This document shows positions 25,380-31,773 of a stretch of 42,022 nucleotides of DNA, one piece after another. A model generated the notes under the pieces. The model ran no database searches. It worked only from the letters and a program-made list of their open reading frames with translations, and was not told where the DNA came from. The position numbers and the translations under genes were made by a program. Position 1 is the first letter of the stretch, and each line of letters opens with the position of its first letter. This DNA is from a virus. The stretch covers positions 1-42,022 of the IMG/VR virus record IMGVR_UViG_3300036835_000306. One strand, given 5' to 3'.

Positions 25380-25612
25380 TACTTCGTTTTCCCGTAGAGG
25401 ACCTGATCGGCCGTTTTGACTGCGGGTTTTCGTTTGTTGCGGGCTCGATCGAGGTTTTCGGCCATTTCCATAGCCGACATGTTCTTTTCGTTGTCGGCCG
25501 CGTCGAGCTCCTTGAGTGCCTGGCGCGCCGCGCTCGATTTAAAGAAACCGTCGGGAAGCATCTTCCCGGCCTTCCTCGCCGTTTCGATCTCTGCTTTGTA
25601 GTCTCGAGGCAT
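25379..25612 (-). CDS. small helical protein ending in VLYGKTK
   Basis: A 77-residue charged helical protein. Its end, KTADQVLYGKTK, is strikingly like the scaffold end KTAEEVLYG. A capsid- or scaffold-related role is suggested by this shared tail only. AAAGGGGA precedes the ATG. Confidence 0.68.
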   Translation of the reverse strand: MPRDYKAEIETARKAGKMLPDGFFKSSAARQALKELDAADNEKNMSAMEMAENLDRARNKRKPAVKTADQVLYGKTK

Positions 25613-25835
25613 CGTCGTGATCCCCTTTCAAAACTTTCTGTACTGCCTGGCTCTCGATCCGCTCGAAACAGCCCTGGCATATCGGCCAGTCGACCTTGAT
25701 CCCGACCCACTGAAACCGCAGAACGCCGTTTGTCGGCCGTTCACATGTGCGGCAGCGTGGAGGCAGCTTCACAATCCGCTCGACGACGTAGCCGATGCTA
25801 ATCTGCTCGAGCTCGATCGGCCTCTCGTCGTCCAT
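25539..25835 (-). CDS. small zinc-ribbon protein
   Basis: A 98-residue protein with CRTC at 28-31 and CQGC at 53-56. The last ~25 residues lie in the overlap with the next gene and are low in hydrophobics. Function unknown; one of the cluster of small genes upstream of the terminase. Confidence 0.68.
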   Translation of the reverse strand: MDDERPIELEQISIGYVVERIVKLPPRCRTCERPTNGVLRFQWVGIKVDWPICQGCFERIESQAVQKVLKGDHDDASRLQSRDRNGEEGREDASRRFL

Positions 25836-26001
25836 TCAGTACCGCGCGGAACTCCTCGGCCGACAGGCCGACCATGTGTTGCGAGTCGACGTCGGACTCC
25901 CAGACAAACTGAATCCGGCCCGTGTCCGGGTTAGTGATGTGGATGTGCTGCAGCCGGCGCCCAGGTTGCGCTTGCAACAGATACGCGTCGATCCCATCCA
26001 T
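25798..26001 (-). CDS. small hypothetical protein
   Basis: A 67-residue protein starting at an ATG that shares one base with the upstream stop (TGATG). It contains the beta-type segment HIHITNPDTGRIQFVW. No family recognised. It overlaps the zinc-ribbon gene by 38 bases. Confidence 0.65.
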   Translation of the reverse strand: MDGIDAYLLQAQPGRRLQHIHITNPDTGRIQFVWESDVDSQHMVGLSAEEFRAVLNGRREADRARAD

Positions 26002-26222
26002 CAGCCTCGACTCCGTCGTTTTCGAATTGGTACCAGCTGCATCGTTGTCGCGCCCCAACTTGGCGTGCCGCGCAGCTCGTCCGCTTCAGTGAGGATCCGG
26101 ATCGTGTCCGTCCAGATCCAGACGGCTTTTTGTTCGTGGACGAGTTGCCAGGCCTGCGAGCGCGTGCAGAAGGAGAGACCAGCCTCGACGTCGATCACGC
26201 GCACCCGTGTTGTGTGAGGCAT
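26001..26222 (-). CDS. small hypothetical protein
   Basis: About 73 residues from the ATG at 26222, mixed alpha/beta with three Trp. The frame stays open to 26342; segments such as GWVKVIHG directly upstream look coding, so the true start may be earlier. Coupled to the next gene by TGATG. Confidence 0.6.
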   Translation of the reverse strand: MPHTTRVRVIDVEAGLSFCTRSQAWQLVHEQKAVWIWTDTIRILTEADELRGTPSWGATTMQLVPIRKRRSRG

Positions 26223-26258
26223 TCGTCCGTGAATGACCTTGACCCAGCCGGAGCGCGT

Positions 26259-26277
26259 GTACTGCGTTTTGCAGTAC
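26259..26277. other. inverted repeat, possible operator or hairpin
   Basis: GTACTGC and GCAGTAC form perfect 7-bp arms around GTTTT. It lies about 40 bp upstream of the assigned start at 26222. There is no T-tract, so an operator or RNA hairpin is likelier than a terminator. Confidence 0.4.
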
Positions 26278-26359
26278 CGGAGGCCCCCGGGCCCTTCCTT
26301 GGCGAATTGTGGCGCCGTGCCCGGCGCCGAAACACCAGGCAACGGCCTCTTATGTACCG

Positions 26360-26686
26360 TTACCCGGCGAGCTTTTTCTCGAGGGACTCGGCGACCTTGT
26401 CGGAGATCACCACCTCGAACCGGCGCACCTTCATGCCGGTACTCGTCGAGTCTTTTTCCGCGAACTTATCGACCAGGCGCCCGACTTTGCCGTTGCCCAG
26501 GTCGACGGGCTCACCGACTTTCACTCGGCCGAACCGCATCTCTTCGACCAGGGCGTCGAGGTGCTCGTCCGCGAGCTTGTAGCCGGTTTTGCCGGCGCCG
26601 AGCGAGCTATCCTGCGCGAGCATGCGCTCCGCGATCGTCATTTTCGGTTTGTTGGTTTTTGTCCGTTTCGTTGCTGTTTTGCTCAT
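26360..26686 (-). CDS. small charged hypothetical protein
   Basis: A 108-residue protein. A Lys/Thr-rich N-terminus is followed by helical and beta segments (VKVGEPVDLGNGKVGRLVDKF). GAGGT lies 10 nt before the chosen ATG; the frame is open further upstream but there it is antisense to the next gene. Function unknown. Confidence 0.65.
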   Translation of the reverse strand: MSKTATKRTKTNKPKMTIAERMLAQDSSLGAGKTGYKLADEHLDALVEEMRFGRVKVGEPVDLGNGKVGRLVDKFAEKDSTSTGMKVRRFEVVISDKVAESLEKKLAG

Positions 26687-26700
26687 TTTCCGACTGTACC

Positions 26701-27183
26701 TCACGCCTCGGACATTGCCGGCGTTGCCCTGGCGCCCAGGTTCGCGATGTGCTCGCGCCGATCGCGACGCCAGGCCTTGCGAACCTTCACCGGCCGGCGA
26801 TCCTTGTCGACGCGAACGAAAGCGCCGGTGAATTGCCCTTTCCGTGGGCCCGACGCATACATTTGCAGGGTGTAAACACCGCCCGATCGCATTCGAAAGA
26901 ACGGCTGTTTTACGCTCAGCTTGTCTTTGAGGAAGTCGATCGACCACCAATAGACCGTGCGGAACTGCAGCCGCCGGCCCGTGATCTTTTTCTCTCGAGG
27001 ATCCCGGCCGAGTGCGCGATCGAGCAGCGAGAGATCGAGCCCGTGCTTTACGTTCTGTCTGGTATCGTCCGCCGGCGCCGATCGAAACGCGTTTGTGAAC
27101 CTGTCGACCAGGCCTCGAGCTTTATCAGCGATCGCGCGCAGCAGCTTCACGCGGCCACCCCGTAGACGATCGTCGATCGACAT
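26701..27183 (-). CDS. hypothetical protein, basic
   Basis: A 160-residue basic protein without cysteines. A helical N-terminal half is followed by a region with several aromatics (FRTVYWWSIDFLKDKL) and an Arg/Lys-rich C-terminus, which could bind nucleic acid. Not recognised. Its 5' end overlaps the gene at 27147-27437. Confidence 0.65.
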   Translation of the reverse strand: MSIDDRLRGGRVKLLRAIADKARGLVDRFTNAFRSAPADDTRQNVKHGLDLSLLDRALGRDPREKKITGRRLQFRTVYWWSIDFLKDKLSVKQPFFRMRSGGVYTLQMYASGPRKGQFTGAFVRVDKDRRPVKVRKAWRRDRREHIANLGARATPAMSEA

Positions 27184-27437
27184 TGGCCTTTAGCCCTACT
27201 CCGGCGCCGCCGGGCTTCCGCGAGGGATTCGCTTTGTCTTCCACGGAGGAGAAAACGCACGAGCGCATCAGCAAGGGCAGCGACGGAGTAAGGATCTCGA
27301 GAGGGATCCGCTATCGAGCAAGGTTTAGGAAAAGGAACGACGGAGGGAACAACGACGGCCGACGTGGCGCTCGTCGGCATTTCGGCCGAATCAAAGGAAA
27401 AACAGAGTTGTGTTCCCATCCGTGGTTTCACAAGCAA
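27147..27437 (-). CDS. small hypothetical protein
   Basis: Up to 96 residues (starts possible at TTG 27437, GTG 27431 or ATG 27419; GGGAG lies 5 nt before the TTG). The N-terminal half is Ser, Pro and Val-rich, the C-terminal half helical and Arg-rich. It may be the first gene of the long late operon, just downstream of a perfect 21-bp palindrome. Confidence 0.5.
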   Translation of the reverse strand: MLVKPRMGTQLCFSFDSAEMPTSATSAVVVPSVVPFPKPCSIADPSRDPYSVAALADALVRFLLRGRQSESLAEARRRRSRAKGQCRSTIVYGVAA

Positions 27438-27447
27438 TCAGTCTCCC

Positions 27448-27468
27448 GCGGTGCAATCGTTGCACCGC
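27448..27468. promoter_or_regulatory. perfect palindromic operator
   Basis: Two perfect 9-bp arms, GCGGTGCAA and TTGCACCGC, separated by TCG. On the minus strand a weak promoter-like pair (TTCCGG, 17 nt, GATTAT) lies upstream, which would put the palindrome over the transcription start of the late operon. Repressor or activator unknown. Confidence 0.55.
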
Positions 27469-27511
27469 ACGCGAGCAGATAATCGAACCAGAACGGGAAA
27501 ACCGGAAGGAG

Positions 27512-27709
27512 TCAGGCCCCCTGCGAGGGGCTATTTGCGGAAAGTGCTTTCTTTCCGTCACCGAGGCGAGCCTTGCGGGCGATCTCTTTGTGTTTGCGTC
27601 GGAAGTATTTCCGGCCGGAGGTTTTGCGCGCGACAAAAGGAGCCCGACAGCCGCAGGCACACTCTCGCACTTCCTCGTCGTCGTCGATAGCCACCGTTAC
27701 AACGCGCAC
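27512..27709 (-). CDS. small zinc-binding protein
   Basis: A 65-residue protein: CACGC at about 18-22 followed by a basic FVARKTSGRKYFRRKHK segment, like the short 'CACGC-x-FxP-RxxxRYC' zinc motifs of bacterial and phage proteins, though the second cysteine pair is absent here. The GTG start lies 8 nt after TAAAAT with no ribosome-binding site, suggesting a leaderless message. The frame extends far upstream but that part is antisense. Confidence 0.55.
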   Translation of the reverse strand: MRVVTVAIDDDEEVRECACGCRAPFVARKTSGRKYFRRKHKEIARKARLGDGKKALSANSPSQGA

Positions 27710-27886
27710 GCGGCGTAATTTTAGCCGACGGACCCAAGCAATCGCGCACCGGCGCCGGTTGTGATCCCAGCGCCCGCGCGTCGGGAGAGTCCCGCGCTCG
27801 AGGCGTACCGCAACGAATCCGCCCGACCCTGTCCTACGGACGGCCGCCGGTGACAGGTAGGCCGCCCCAGCTCCGGAACGCCGCAA

Positions 27887-27906
27887 AGTGTAAACCGGTT
27901 TACACT
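27887..27906. promoter_or_regulatory. 20-bp perfect palindrome overlapping a -10 box
   Basis: AGTGTAAACCGGTTTACACT is fully self-complementary. Its last six bases, TACACT, act as a -10 box 7 nt before the GTG at 27914. The GTAAACCGGTTTAC core has the form of LacI-family operators. No LacI-type gene is in the window, so a host regulator could bind. Confidence 0.6.
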
Positions 27907-27913
27907 CGGCCAC

Positions 27914-28612
27914 GTGAGTCGACGATCGAAACGCCGAGCCCATCGCCGACGCTTGGCGCAGCAGCTCAAGCAATGGCTCACCGGTGAGGATCCGCGCTTT
28001 GTCCGCTTCGATATCGTGGGACTGCGGCCGCGCTTTGCCGATGTCTTCGAGCAGATGATCAGCCGACAGGTGCCGGACATCGTGGAGCTGCTCAGCCAGA
28101 CAAACGAGATCCTCGACGACGTTCCTGTACACTTTGGCGTCGACACGGCGCACGGCCGCGATCGTTCCTCGGTTTGGTGGATAGGGCCCGACGGTACCGT
28201 GCACCACTCGGGAGGCCTGGATGATGGAACGCCGGAAATTTTTAACGAACTTGATCGGGCTCTCAACGGCCGCACTCTTGGCGCCGGAGGAGATCCTCGA
28301 TCGTTTGACCTGGCGCCCGAAACTGATCTCGATCCCGGCGCCGGCGATCGACCCGTGGGAACAGATCGACCGGATGGAAATTCGGTTTACCCGGCGCATG
28401 GGTTTGCCGCCGCCGCAGTGGATACGCTTGAACGCGGGAGTGGAGCCTCTGAGGGTTTTCGCGATCATCGAGACCACGCCGATCGGCCTCTACCGTCGCA
28501 GAATGGGACTCACGCAGGAGGAATTCGCGGCCCGCCACCCCGGCGCCGTCGAGCTTGGAAAACACCTCGTCGCGTTGAAGATCGGAAAGCACGGACCGAT
28601 CACGCGCTATGA
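27914..28612 (+). CDS. plus-strand gene containing a coat-protein-like segment
   Basis: A frame of 232 residues. Residues 1-25 are very basic (MSRRSKRRAHRRR). Residues 56-69, IVELLSQTNEILDD, match residues 27-40 of the major capsid protein at 13 of 14 positions, and the DNA matches at 38 of 42 bases, 24 of them contiguous. Up to about residue 105 it looks coding; beyond that it overlaps the next gene in another frame and becomes Arg, Gly and Pro-rich. Leaderless start under a palindromic operator. Function unknown; interference with capsid assembly or capsid targeting is a testable guess. Confidence 0.5.
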   Translation: MSRRSKRRAHRRRLAQQLKQWLTGEDPRFVRFDIVGLRPRFADVFEQMISRQVPDIVELLSQTNEILDDVPVHFGVDTAHGRDRSSVWWIGPDGTVHHSGGLDDGTPEIFNELDRALNGRTLGAGGDPRSFDLAPETDLDPGAGDRPVGTDRPDGNSVYPAHGFAAAAVDTLERGSGASEGFRDHRDHADRPLPSQNGTHAGGIRGPPPRRRRAWKTPRRVEDRKARTDHAL

Positions 28613-28667
28613 CAGCGAACACTCGCCGTTCACGGTGGAGTACCCAGTGACCCAGTGGCCACGCTGA
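28221..28667 (+). CDS. Tat-signal-like hypothetical protein
   Basis: A 148-residue protein. The N-terminus ERRKFLTNLIGLSTAALLA is like a twin-arginine signal (RRxFL, then a hydrophobic stretch). The remainder is soluble, with PWEQIDRMEIRFTRR and LYRRRMGLTQEEFAARHPGA segments. GGGAGG precedes the ATG. It overlaps the 3' part of the preceding gene in a different frame. Small phage proteins with RRKFL starts exist; whether they are exported is unclear. Confidence 0.68.
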   Translation: MMERRKFLTNLIGLSTAALLAPEEILDRLTWRPKLISIPAPAIDPWEQIDRMEIRFTRRMGLPPPQWIRLNAGVEPLRVFAIIETTPIGLYRRRMGLTQEEFAARHPGAVELGKHLVALKIGKHGPITRYDSEHSPFTVEYPVTQWPR

Positions 28668-28948
28668 CGCCCGCCTGCCACCACTTCGTTAGAGTCACCC
28701 ACCGCGAGCCGATGCTCAACCCGGTTGACGACGAGGGTGTGTACCACCATCCGACGTGCAACTGTTGCCACTTCGAGGCCGCGCCGATATCGACCGAGCA
28801 CCTCGGGTTTCTGTGCATGCCGTGTTTCATGGGAAGGCACGACGAGATCGTCGCGCTCGAGCGCATGTTGTATCTCGATCGGCCGGTACCGGCGCGCGAT
28901 GGCTGTTTGTGGTTTGCTTTCGTGGACTTCTATATCCGCAGCGAGTAG
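28655..28948 (+). CDS. small cysteine-rich protein
   Basis: A 97-residue protein starting at GTG, overlapping the previous gene by 13 bases. CNCC at about 35-38 and CMPC at 54-57 form a probable zinc site. The C-terminal half is helical and aromatic. Function unknown. Its stop abuts the stop of the convergent gene. Confidence 0.65.
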   Translation: MATLTPACHHFVRVTHREPMLNPVDDEGVYHHPTCNCCHFEAAPISTEHLGFLCMPCFMGRHDEIVALERMLYLDRPVPARDGCLWFAFVDFYIRSE

Positions 28949-29155
28949 CTACTCGACGTCGAACGGTTGAGGAACTCGTGGCCCGCCCAGGTAGTGCGAT
29001 GCTGTCGGAACGCGGCCCGTTTTCACATCCTCGGCGTGTTGCTCGAGCAGCTCCGGCCGTTTGGCGGTAGGCGTCCCGATCGCACAGCAATCAATACACA
29101 GCCCGCAGACCGAACAGCTCACCAACCTGGACGAAAGGCACTTGTCACAGATCAC
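28949..29155 (-). CDS. small zinc-binding protein with clustered cysteines
   Basis: A 68-residue protein from the GTG at 29155. It contains CDKC at about 3-6 and a dense CSVCGLCIDCC cluster at 14-24, which could bind one or two zinc ions. The start lies inside the end of the upstream gene; an in-frame ATG at 29224 would add 23 residues. Function unknown. Confidence 0.6.
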   Translation of the reverse strand: MICDKCLSSRLVSCSVCGLCIDCCAIGTPTAKRPELLEQHAEDVKTGRVPTASHYLGGPRVPQPFDVE

Positions 29156-30041
29156 GGCGCCCTCGATACGGTTTGAAGTACTGCACCCGATCGAGAACCT
29201 GGAAGGAGACAGGAGGATCGACACGATACACGAGATGTGTCTCGCCGGCGCCGTCGACCGCGTGGCAGATCCGGAAACTCACGTGATGCGACGTGATCAT
29301 CGCCGCGTCGGGAGGAATGCCTCCCCGCAGGTTCCACGCCGACAGCTTCGGCCGATCGGCGACGCGCAGGTGATAGTCCTTCTCGCAGTCCTGCTTTTCC
29401 CGTGGCAGCCAGCCGACCAGGTTCGGGGTTTCGCCCATCCGGACTTCACGCCACACGAGCTCGTTCTGTCGATCGCGCCAACGCTCCATTGTTTCCGGCC
29501 TGACTGCGATCGTAACCGTCCCGCCCGGGTGTTGCGGCAGCCAGGACAACCAGGTGTAGAGATCGTGCACCAGTTGCTCGGCCTGCAGCTGCGCGCGTCG
29601 CTCGCTCGCTCGAGCCTGGCGCTCGCCATCGCCGGCGGGCCCGATGATCGTTACGATCTCCTGGATCCGGAGGAGATCCTCTTTCGTGGCAGCCGCCGGC
29701 GTCTCAGTGACGCGCGCCTCGATATCTATCTTTTCTTGCTGCAGAGCTATAAGCGCTATGTACTCGTCCCCGGTCACATCCACGCCGCGCCATTGGTAAC
29801 GACGTCCGTGAGGGTCGATCCGGATCAGCGCATCGAGCCGATCCGATGTCACGCGATCGACGGCGCGTTGCGCCTCACGCAGCTGCTCGATAGTGACCCT
29901 TTCGAAGGCCTCGGCCTCACGCTGTCGTCTGGCGATCGCCGTCCCGGAGAGCAGCGGACGCCCGTTCAAATGAGGGGAAGAAACGAGACCACCACTCAAA
30001 TGAGTGGTATTCCCCCCTGACGAGGAGGGGACGCCGAACAC
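29145..30041 (-). CDS. hypothetical protein, helical then beta-rich
   Basis: A 298-residue protein. Residues about 35-160 are helical and charged (REAEAFERVTIEQLREAQ), followed by a Trp-rich mixed region. Not recognised. The GTG start lies exactly 7 nt after TACGAT with no ribosome-binding site, and the first 50 nt of the message contain two strong hairpins, so expression may be structure-controlled. Confidence 0.65.
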   Translation of the reverse strand: MFGVPSSSGGNTTHLSGGLVSSPHLNGRPLLSGTAIARRQREAEAFERVTIEQLREAQRAVDRVTSDRLDALIRIDPHGRRYQWRGVDVTGDEYIALIALQQEKIDIEARVTETPAAATKEDLLRIQEIVTIIGPAGDGERQARASERRAQLQAEQLVHDLYTWLSWLPQHPGGTVTIAVRPETMERWRDRQNELVWREVRMGETPNLVGWLPREKQDCEKDYHLRVADRPKLSAWNLRGGIPPDAAMITSHHVSFRICHAVDGAGETHLVYRVDPPVSFQVLDRVQYFKPYRGRRDL

Positions 30042-30225
30042 TTATCAGATCGTAACTGTTTGAGGCTCTCAACGATGGGGCGTGCACGCCCCAACCTGGC
30101 GTAATAGAACACGCCACCAAGTCGGGTGTTTTCACCCGACTTTCATGCACGAAACCTGCATTTTTATGCACGCCGGCGTCGATCCGATGCAAGGCAAGTT
30201 GAGTATCAGAGTACTCAACTCCTAT
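30042..30225. other. intergenic cluster of strong palindromes and hairpins
   Basis: No gene is seen. Four dyads lie in series: an 18-bp perfect palindrome at 30076-30093, arms TGGCGT/ACGCCA at 30097-30116, a 10-bp stem with TTTT loop at 30119-30142, and a 9-bp stem with a 6-nt loop at 30197-30220. A shorter one is at 30157-30170, and two more (29991-30008, 30011-30031) continue into the adjacent gene. All have different sequences. Possible roles: replication origin, recombination site or structured RNA. Confidence 0.6.
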
Positions 30226-30432
30226 TTACCCCCGCGCTGCAGCTCGCCTCGTTCGTAGCGGTTCGGCCCGCATCGCCCCTGTAGGTTTCTTGCGACTGCC
30301 GCAGTTGCGACACATCAGCTCTATTTCGCGCTTCGTCGTCGTCGACGTGAGAGCGCCGTGATCGCTCACCTTGTTGGTTGTCGTTTCGCTGACGGTGACC
30401 GTGTCGAAGTAATGCTCGTTGTCTTTGCACAT
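30226..30432 (-). CDS. small zinc-ribbon-like protein
   Basis: A 68-residue protein. The start at 30432 has a perfect AGGAGG 7 nt upstream. A Thr-rich middle is followed by CRNCGSRKKPTG and a basic tail; with an early Cys at residue 2 it could bind zinc. Function unknown. Divergent from the serine recombinase. Confidence 0.62.
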   Translation of the reverse strand: MCKDNEHYFDTVTVSETTTNKVSDHGALTSTTTKREIELMCRNCGSRKKPTGAMRAEPLRTRRAAARG

Positions 30433-30544
30433 TTCAAGGCCTCCTGGAGGATCACAAAACCGGGTTTCCACGCGCGCGCGTAGGGGTGTCGGATTGCGTC
30501 GGGGATCAGGGTATACGTCCCCGCGCTATACGTTCTCTGTAAAC

Positions 30545-30561
30545 TGCAGCGGATTGCTGCA
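30545..30561. promoter_or_regulatory. inverted repeat before the serine recombinase gene
   Basis: TGCAGC and GCTGCA flank GGATT, 18 bp before the recombinase start. A weak -10-like TTGAAT lies 7 nt before the ATG, so the repeat would occupy the promoter spacer, as expected for an operator, possibly autoregulatory. Confidence 0.45.
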
Positions 30562-30578
30562 AATTTTGAATTGCACGG

Positions 30579-31238
30579 ATGCAGATGGAGCAGCAGGAAG
30601 CAGCGAAACGCGTCGCACTTTACGCCCGAGTTTCAACAAAGCAACACGGCCAGGATCCAGAGACCCAGCTCCAACCGATGCGCGACTACATCCGAGCGCG
30701 CAATTTTCACGTTTTCCGCGAATACGTCGACGTCGGATATAGCGGCGCAAAGGAGCGCCGGCCGCAGCTCGATCGAATGATGCACGACGCGAAGACCGGG
30801 AAACTCGACGCTGTGATCGTGTGGCGTTTCGATCGCTTCGCGCGCAGCGTCTCGCACCTGCTCCGAGCCCTCGAAGATTTCCGGAAATGGGGAATTAACT
30901 TTGTAAGCCTCACCGAGGCGATCGACACCTCGACGGCCGTCGGGAAAATGATCTTTACCGTCCTCGGAGCTGTCGCCGAGCTGGAGCGCTCGTTGATCCA
31001 GGAGCGCGTACAGGCCGGCGTCGATCGAGCGAAAAGAGAGGGGAAAAAGATCGGCCGGCCTCGAGTGCTCGTCGACGAGGAGCGCGTCTACGAACTACAT
31101 CGAGCCGGCCAGAGTGTGCGAGCCATTGCCAGGACTACGGGAATCGCCCGAGGAACGGTTCAGGCGATCGCGACCAGGTGGACAGAGAAAAAACGCCTCG
31201 AAAGCCCGGCCAAAACCCCTACGCCGATTGAAAACTAA
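30579..31238 (+). CDS. serine recombinase (resolvase/invertase family)
   Basis: A 219-residue protein of the usual small-resolvase length. The catalytic serine is Ser19 in YARVSTKQ; the VWRFDRFARS segment supplies the arginines; the LTEAIDTSTAVGKM region and a long E helix follow. The C-terminal ~45 residues form a helix-turn-helix (GQSVRAIARTTGIARGTVQAIA). It catalyses site-specific inversion or resolution. No second integration site is obvious; candidate targets are the nearby palindromes. It is a monocistronic plus-strand gene in an accessory region that also faces a tyrosine integrase 2.5 kb away. Confidence 0.9.
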   Translation: MQMEQQEAAKRVALYARVSTKQHGQDPETQLQPMRDYIRARNFHVFREYVDVGYSGAKERRPQLDRMMHDAKTGKLDAVIVWRFDRFARSVSHLLRALEDFRKWGINFVSLTEAIDTSTAVGKMIFTVLGAVAELERSLIQERVQAGVDRAKREGKKIGRPRVLVDEERVYELHRAGQSVRAIARTTGIARGTVQAIATRWTEKKRLESPAKTPTPIEN

Positions 31239-31305
31239 ACCACTTAACGCAAGTGACCAAGTACCCGGCAAACAATCACCTGTTTTTTGACCGGAGACAA
31301 ATACG

Positions 31306-31470
31306 TTGGCCTGGCTAACCATAACCTCAGACACCGCGGTCGACGTCGTACCCGACTTTGGTCCGGAGCACGTTCTTGAATCCGGCGAGTGTTGGTGCGG
31401 ACCAACAGTAGAAAAGGGCGATGGTGGAGAGACGACGCGCGATCTCATCGTGCACGAGGCACAGAACTAA
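31306..31470 (+). CDS. small conserved 'ECWCGP' protein
   Basis: A 54-residue protein. The HVLESGECWCGPTVE segment followed by LIVHEA is a recurring motif (EH-L-x-CWCGP ... VVH) in small proteins of phages and mobile elements, function unknown. Start is a TTG, GGAG about 9 nt upstream. Too short for common size cut-offs. Confidence 0.62.
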   Translation: MAWLTITSDTAVDVVPDFGPEHVLESGECWCGPTVEKGDGGETTRDLIVHEAQN

Positions 31471-31497
31471 CCAAATTAGCTCAAATAGCCAAATTGG
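31471..31497. repeat. three 9-bp imperfect tandem repeats
   Basis: CCAAATTAG, CTCAAATAG and CCAAATTGG follow one another directly after the stop codon at 31470. AT-rich against a GC-rich background. Possibly an iteron-like or protein-binding site; too short to be sure. Confidence 0.35.
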
Positions 31498-31521
31498 CCG
31501 GAATGCTTGACCGAAAAGGCT

Positions 31522-31547
31522 GAAGGAAAGTGTTCAGAGTTTCCTTC
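31522..31547 (-). terminator. hairpin at the end of the replication-region operon
   Basis: GAAGGAAA and TTTCCTTC form a perfect 8-bp stem with a 10-nt loop, starting at the stop codon of the gene at 31546. On the minus strand it is followed by AGCCTTTTC, a weak T-tract. Confidence 0.5.
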
Positions 31548-31773
31548 AAACTTCCGCGCGGACTACCGGATCGCGGTCCTTCAACCTGTCGATCGCCGCT
31601 TTGACTTTGTCCAGATCATCACGGGTCAGGATGATATCGGCGTCGGCCGGCATTTCTGGTGTGTGGCGCGCGACGAGTGTCAGGGCATAGCTCGAACCGA
31701 GCAACCGTTCGATTCTCTCAAGGTGTGGCTGAATCGTAAGCGCGAGTTGGCGATGGAACGCGGACCCACTCAT
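31546..31773 (-). CDS. small hypothetical helical protein
   Basis: A 75-residue protein from the ATG that overlaps the previous stop (ATGA). Segments LALTIQPHLERIERLLG and a C-terminal DDLDKVKAAIDRLK helix suggest a compact helical fold. Function unknown. Confidence 0.7.
   Translation of the reverse strand: MSGSAFHRQLALTIQPHLERIERLLGSSYALTLVARHTPEMPADADIILTRDDLDKVKAAIDRLKDRDPVVRAEV

Noticed and set aside
27512-28477. A 321-codon minus-strand frame through the operator region
   Set aside because: Only the last 65 codons (zinc motif) look coding; the rest is antisense to two plus-strand genes and lacks a start signal.
29991-30225. CRISPR array
   Set aside because: The palindromes differ in sequence and spacing; there is no repeated unit with spacers anywhere in the window.
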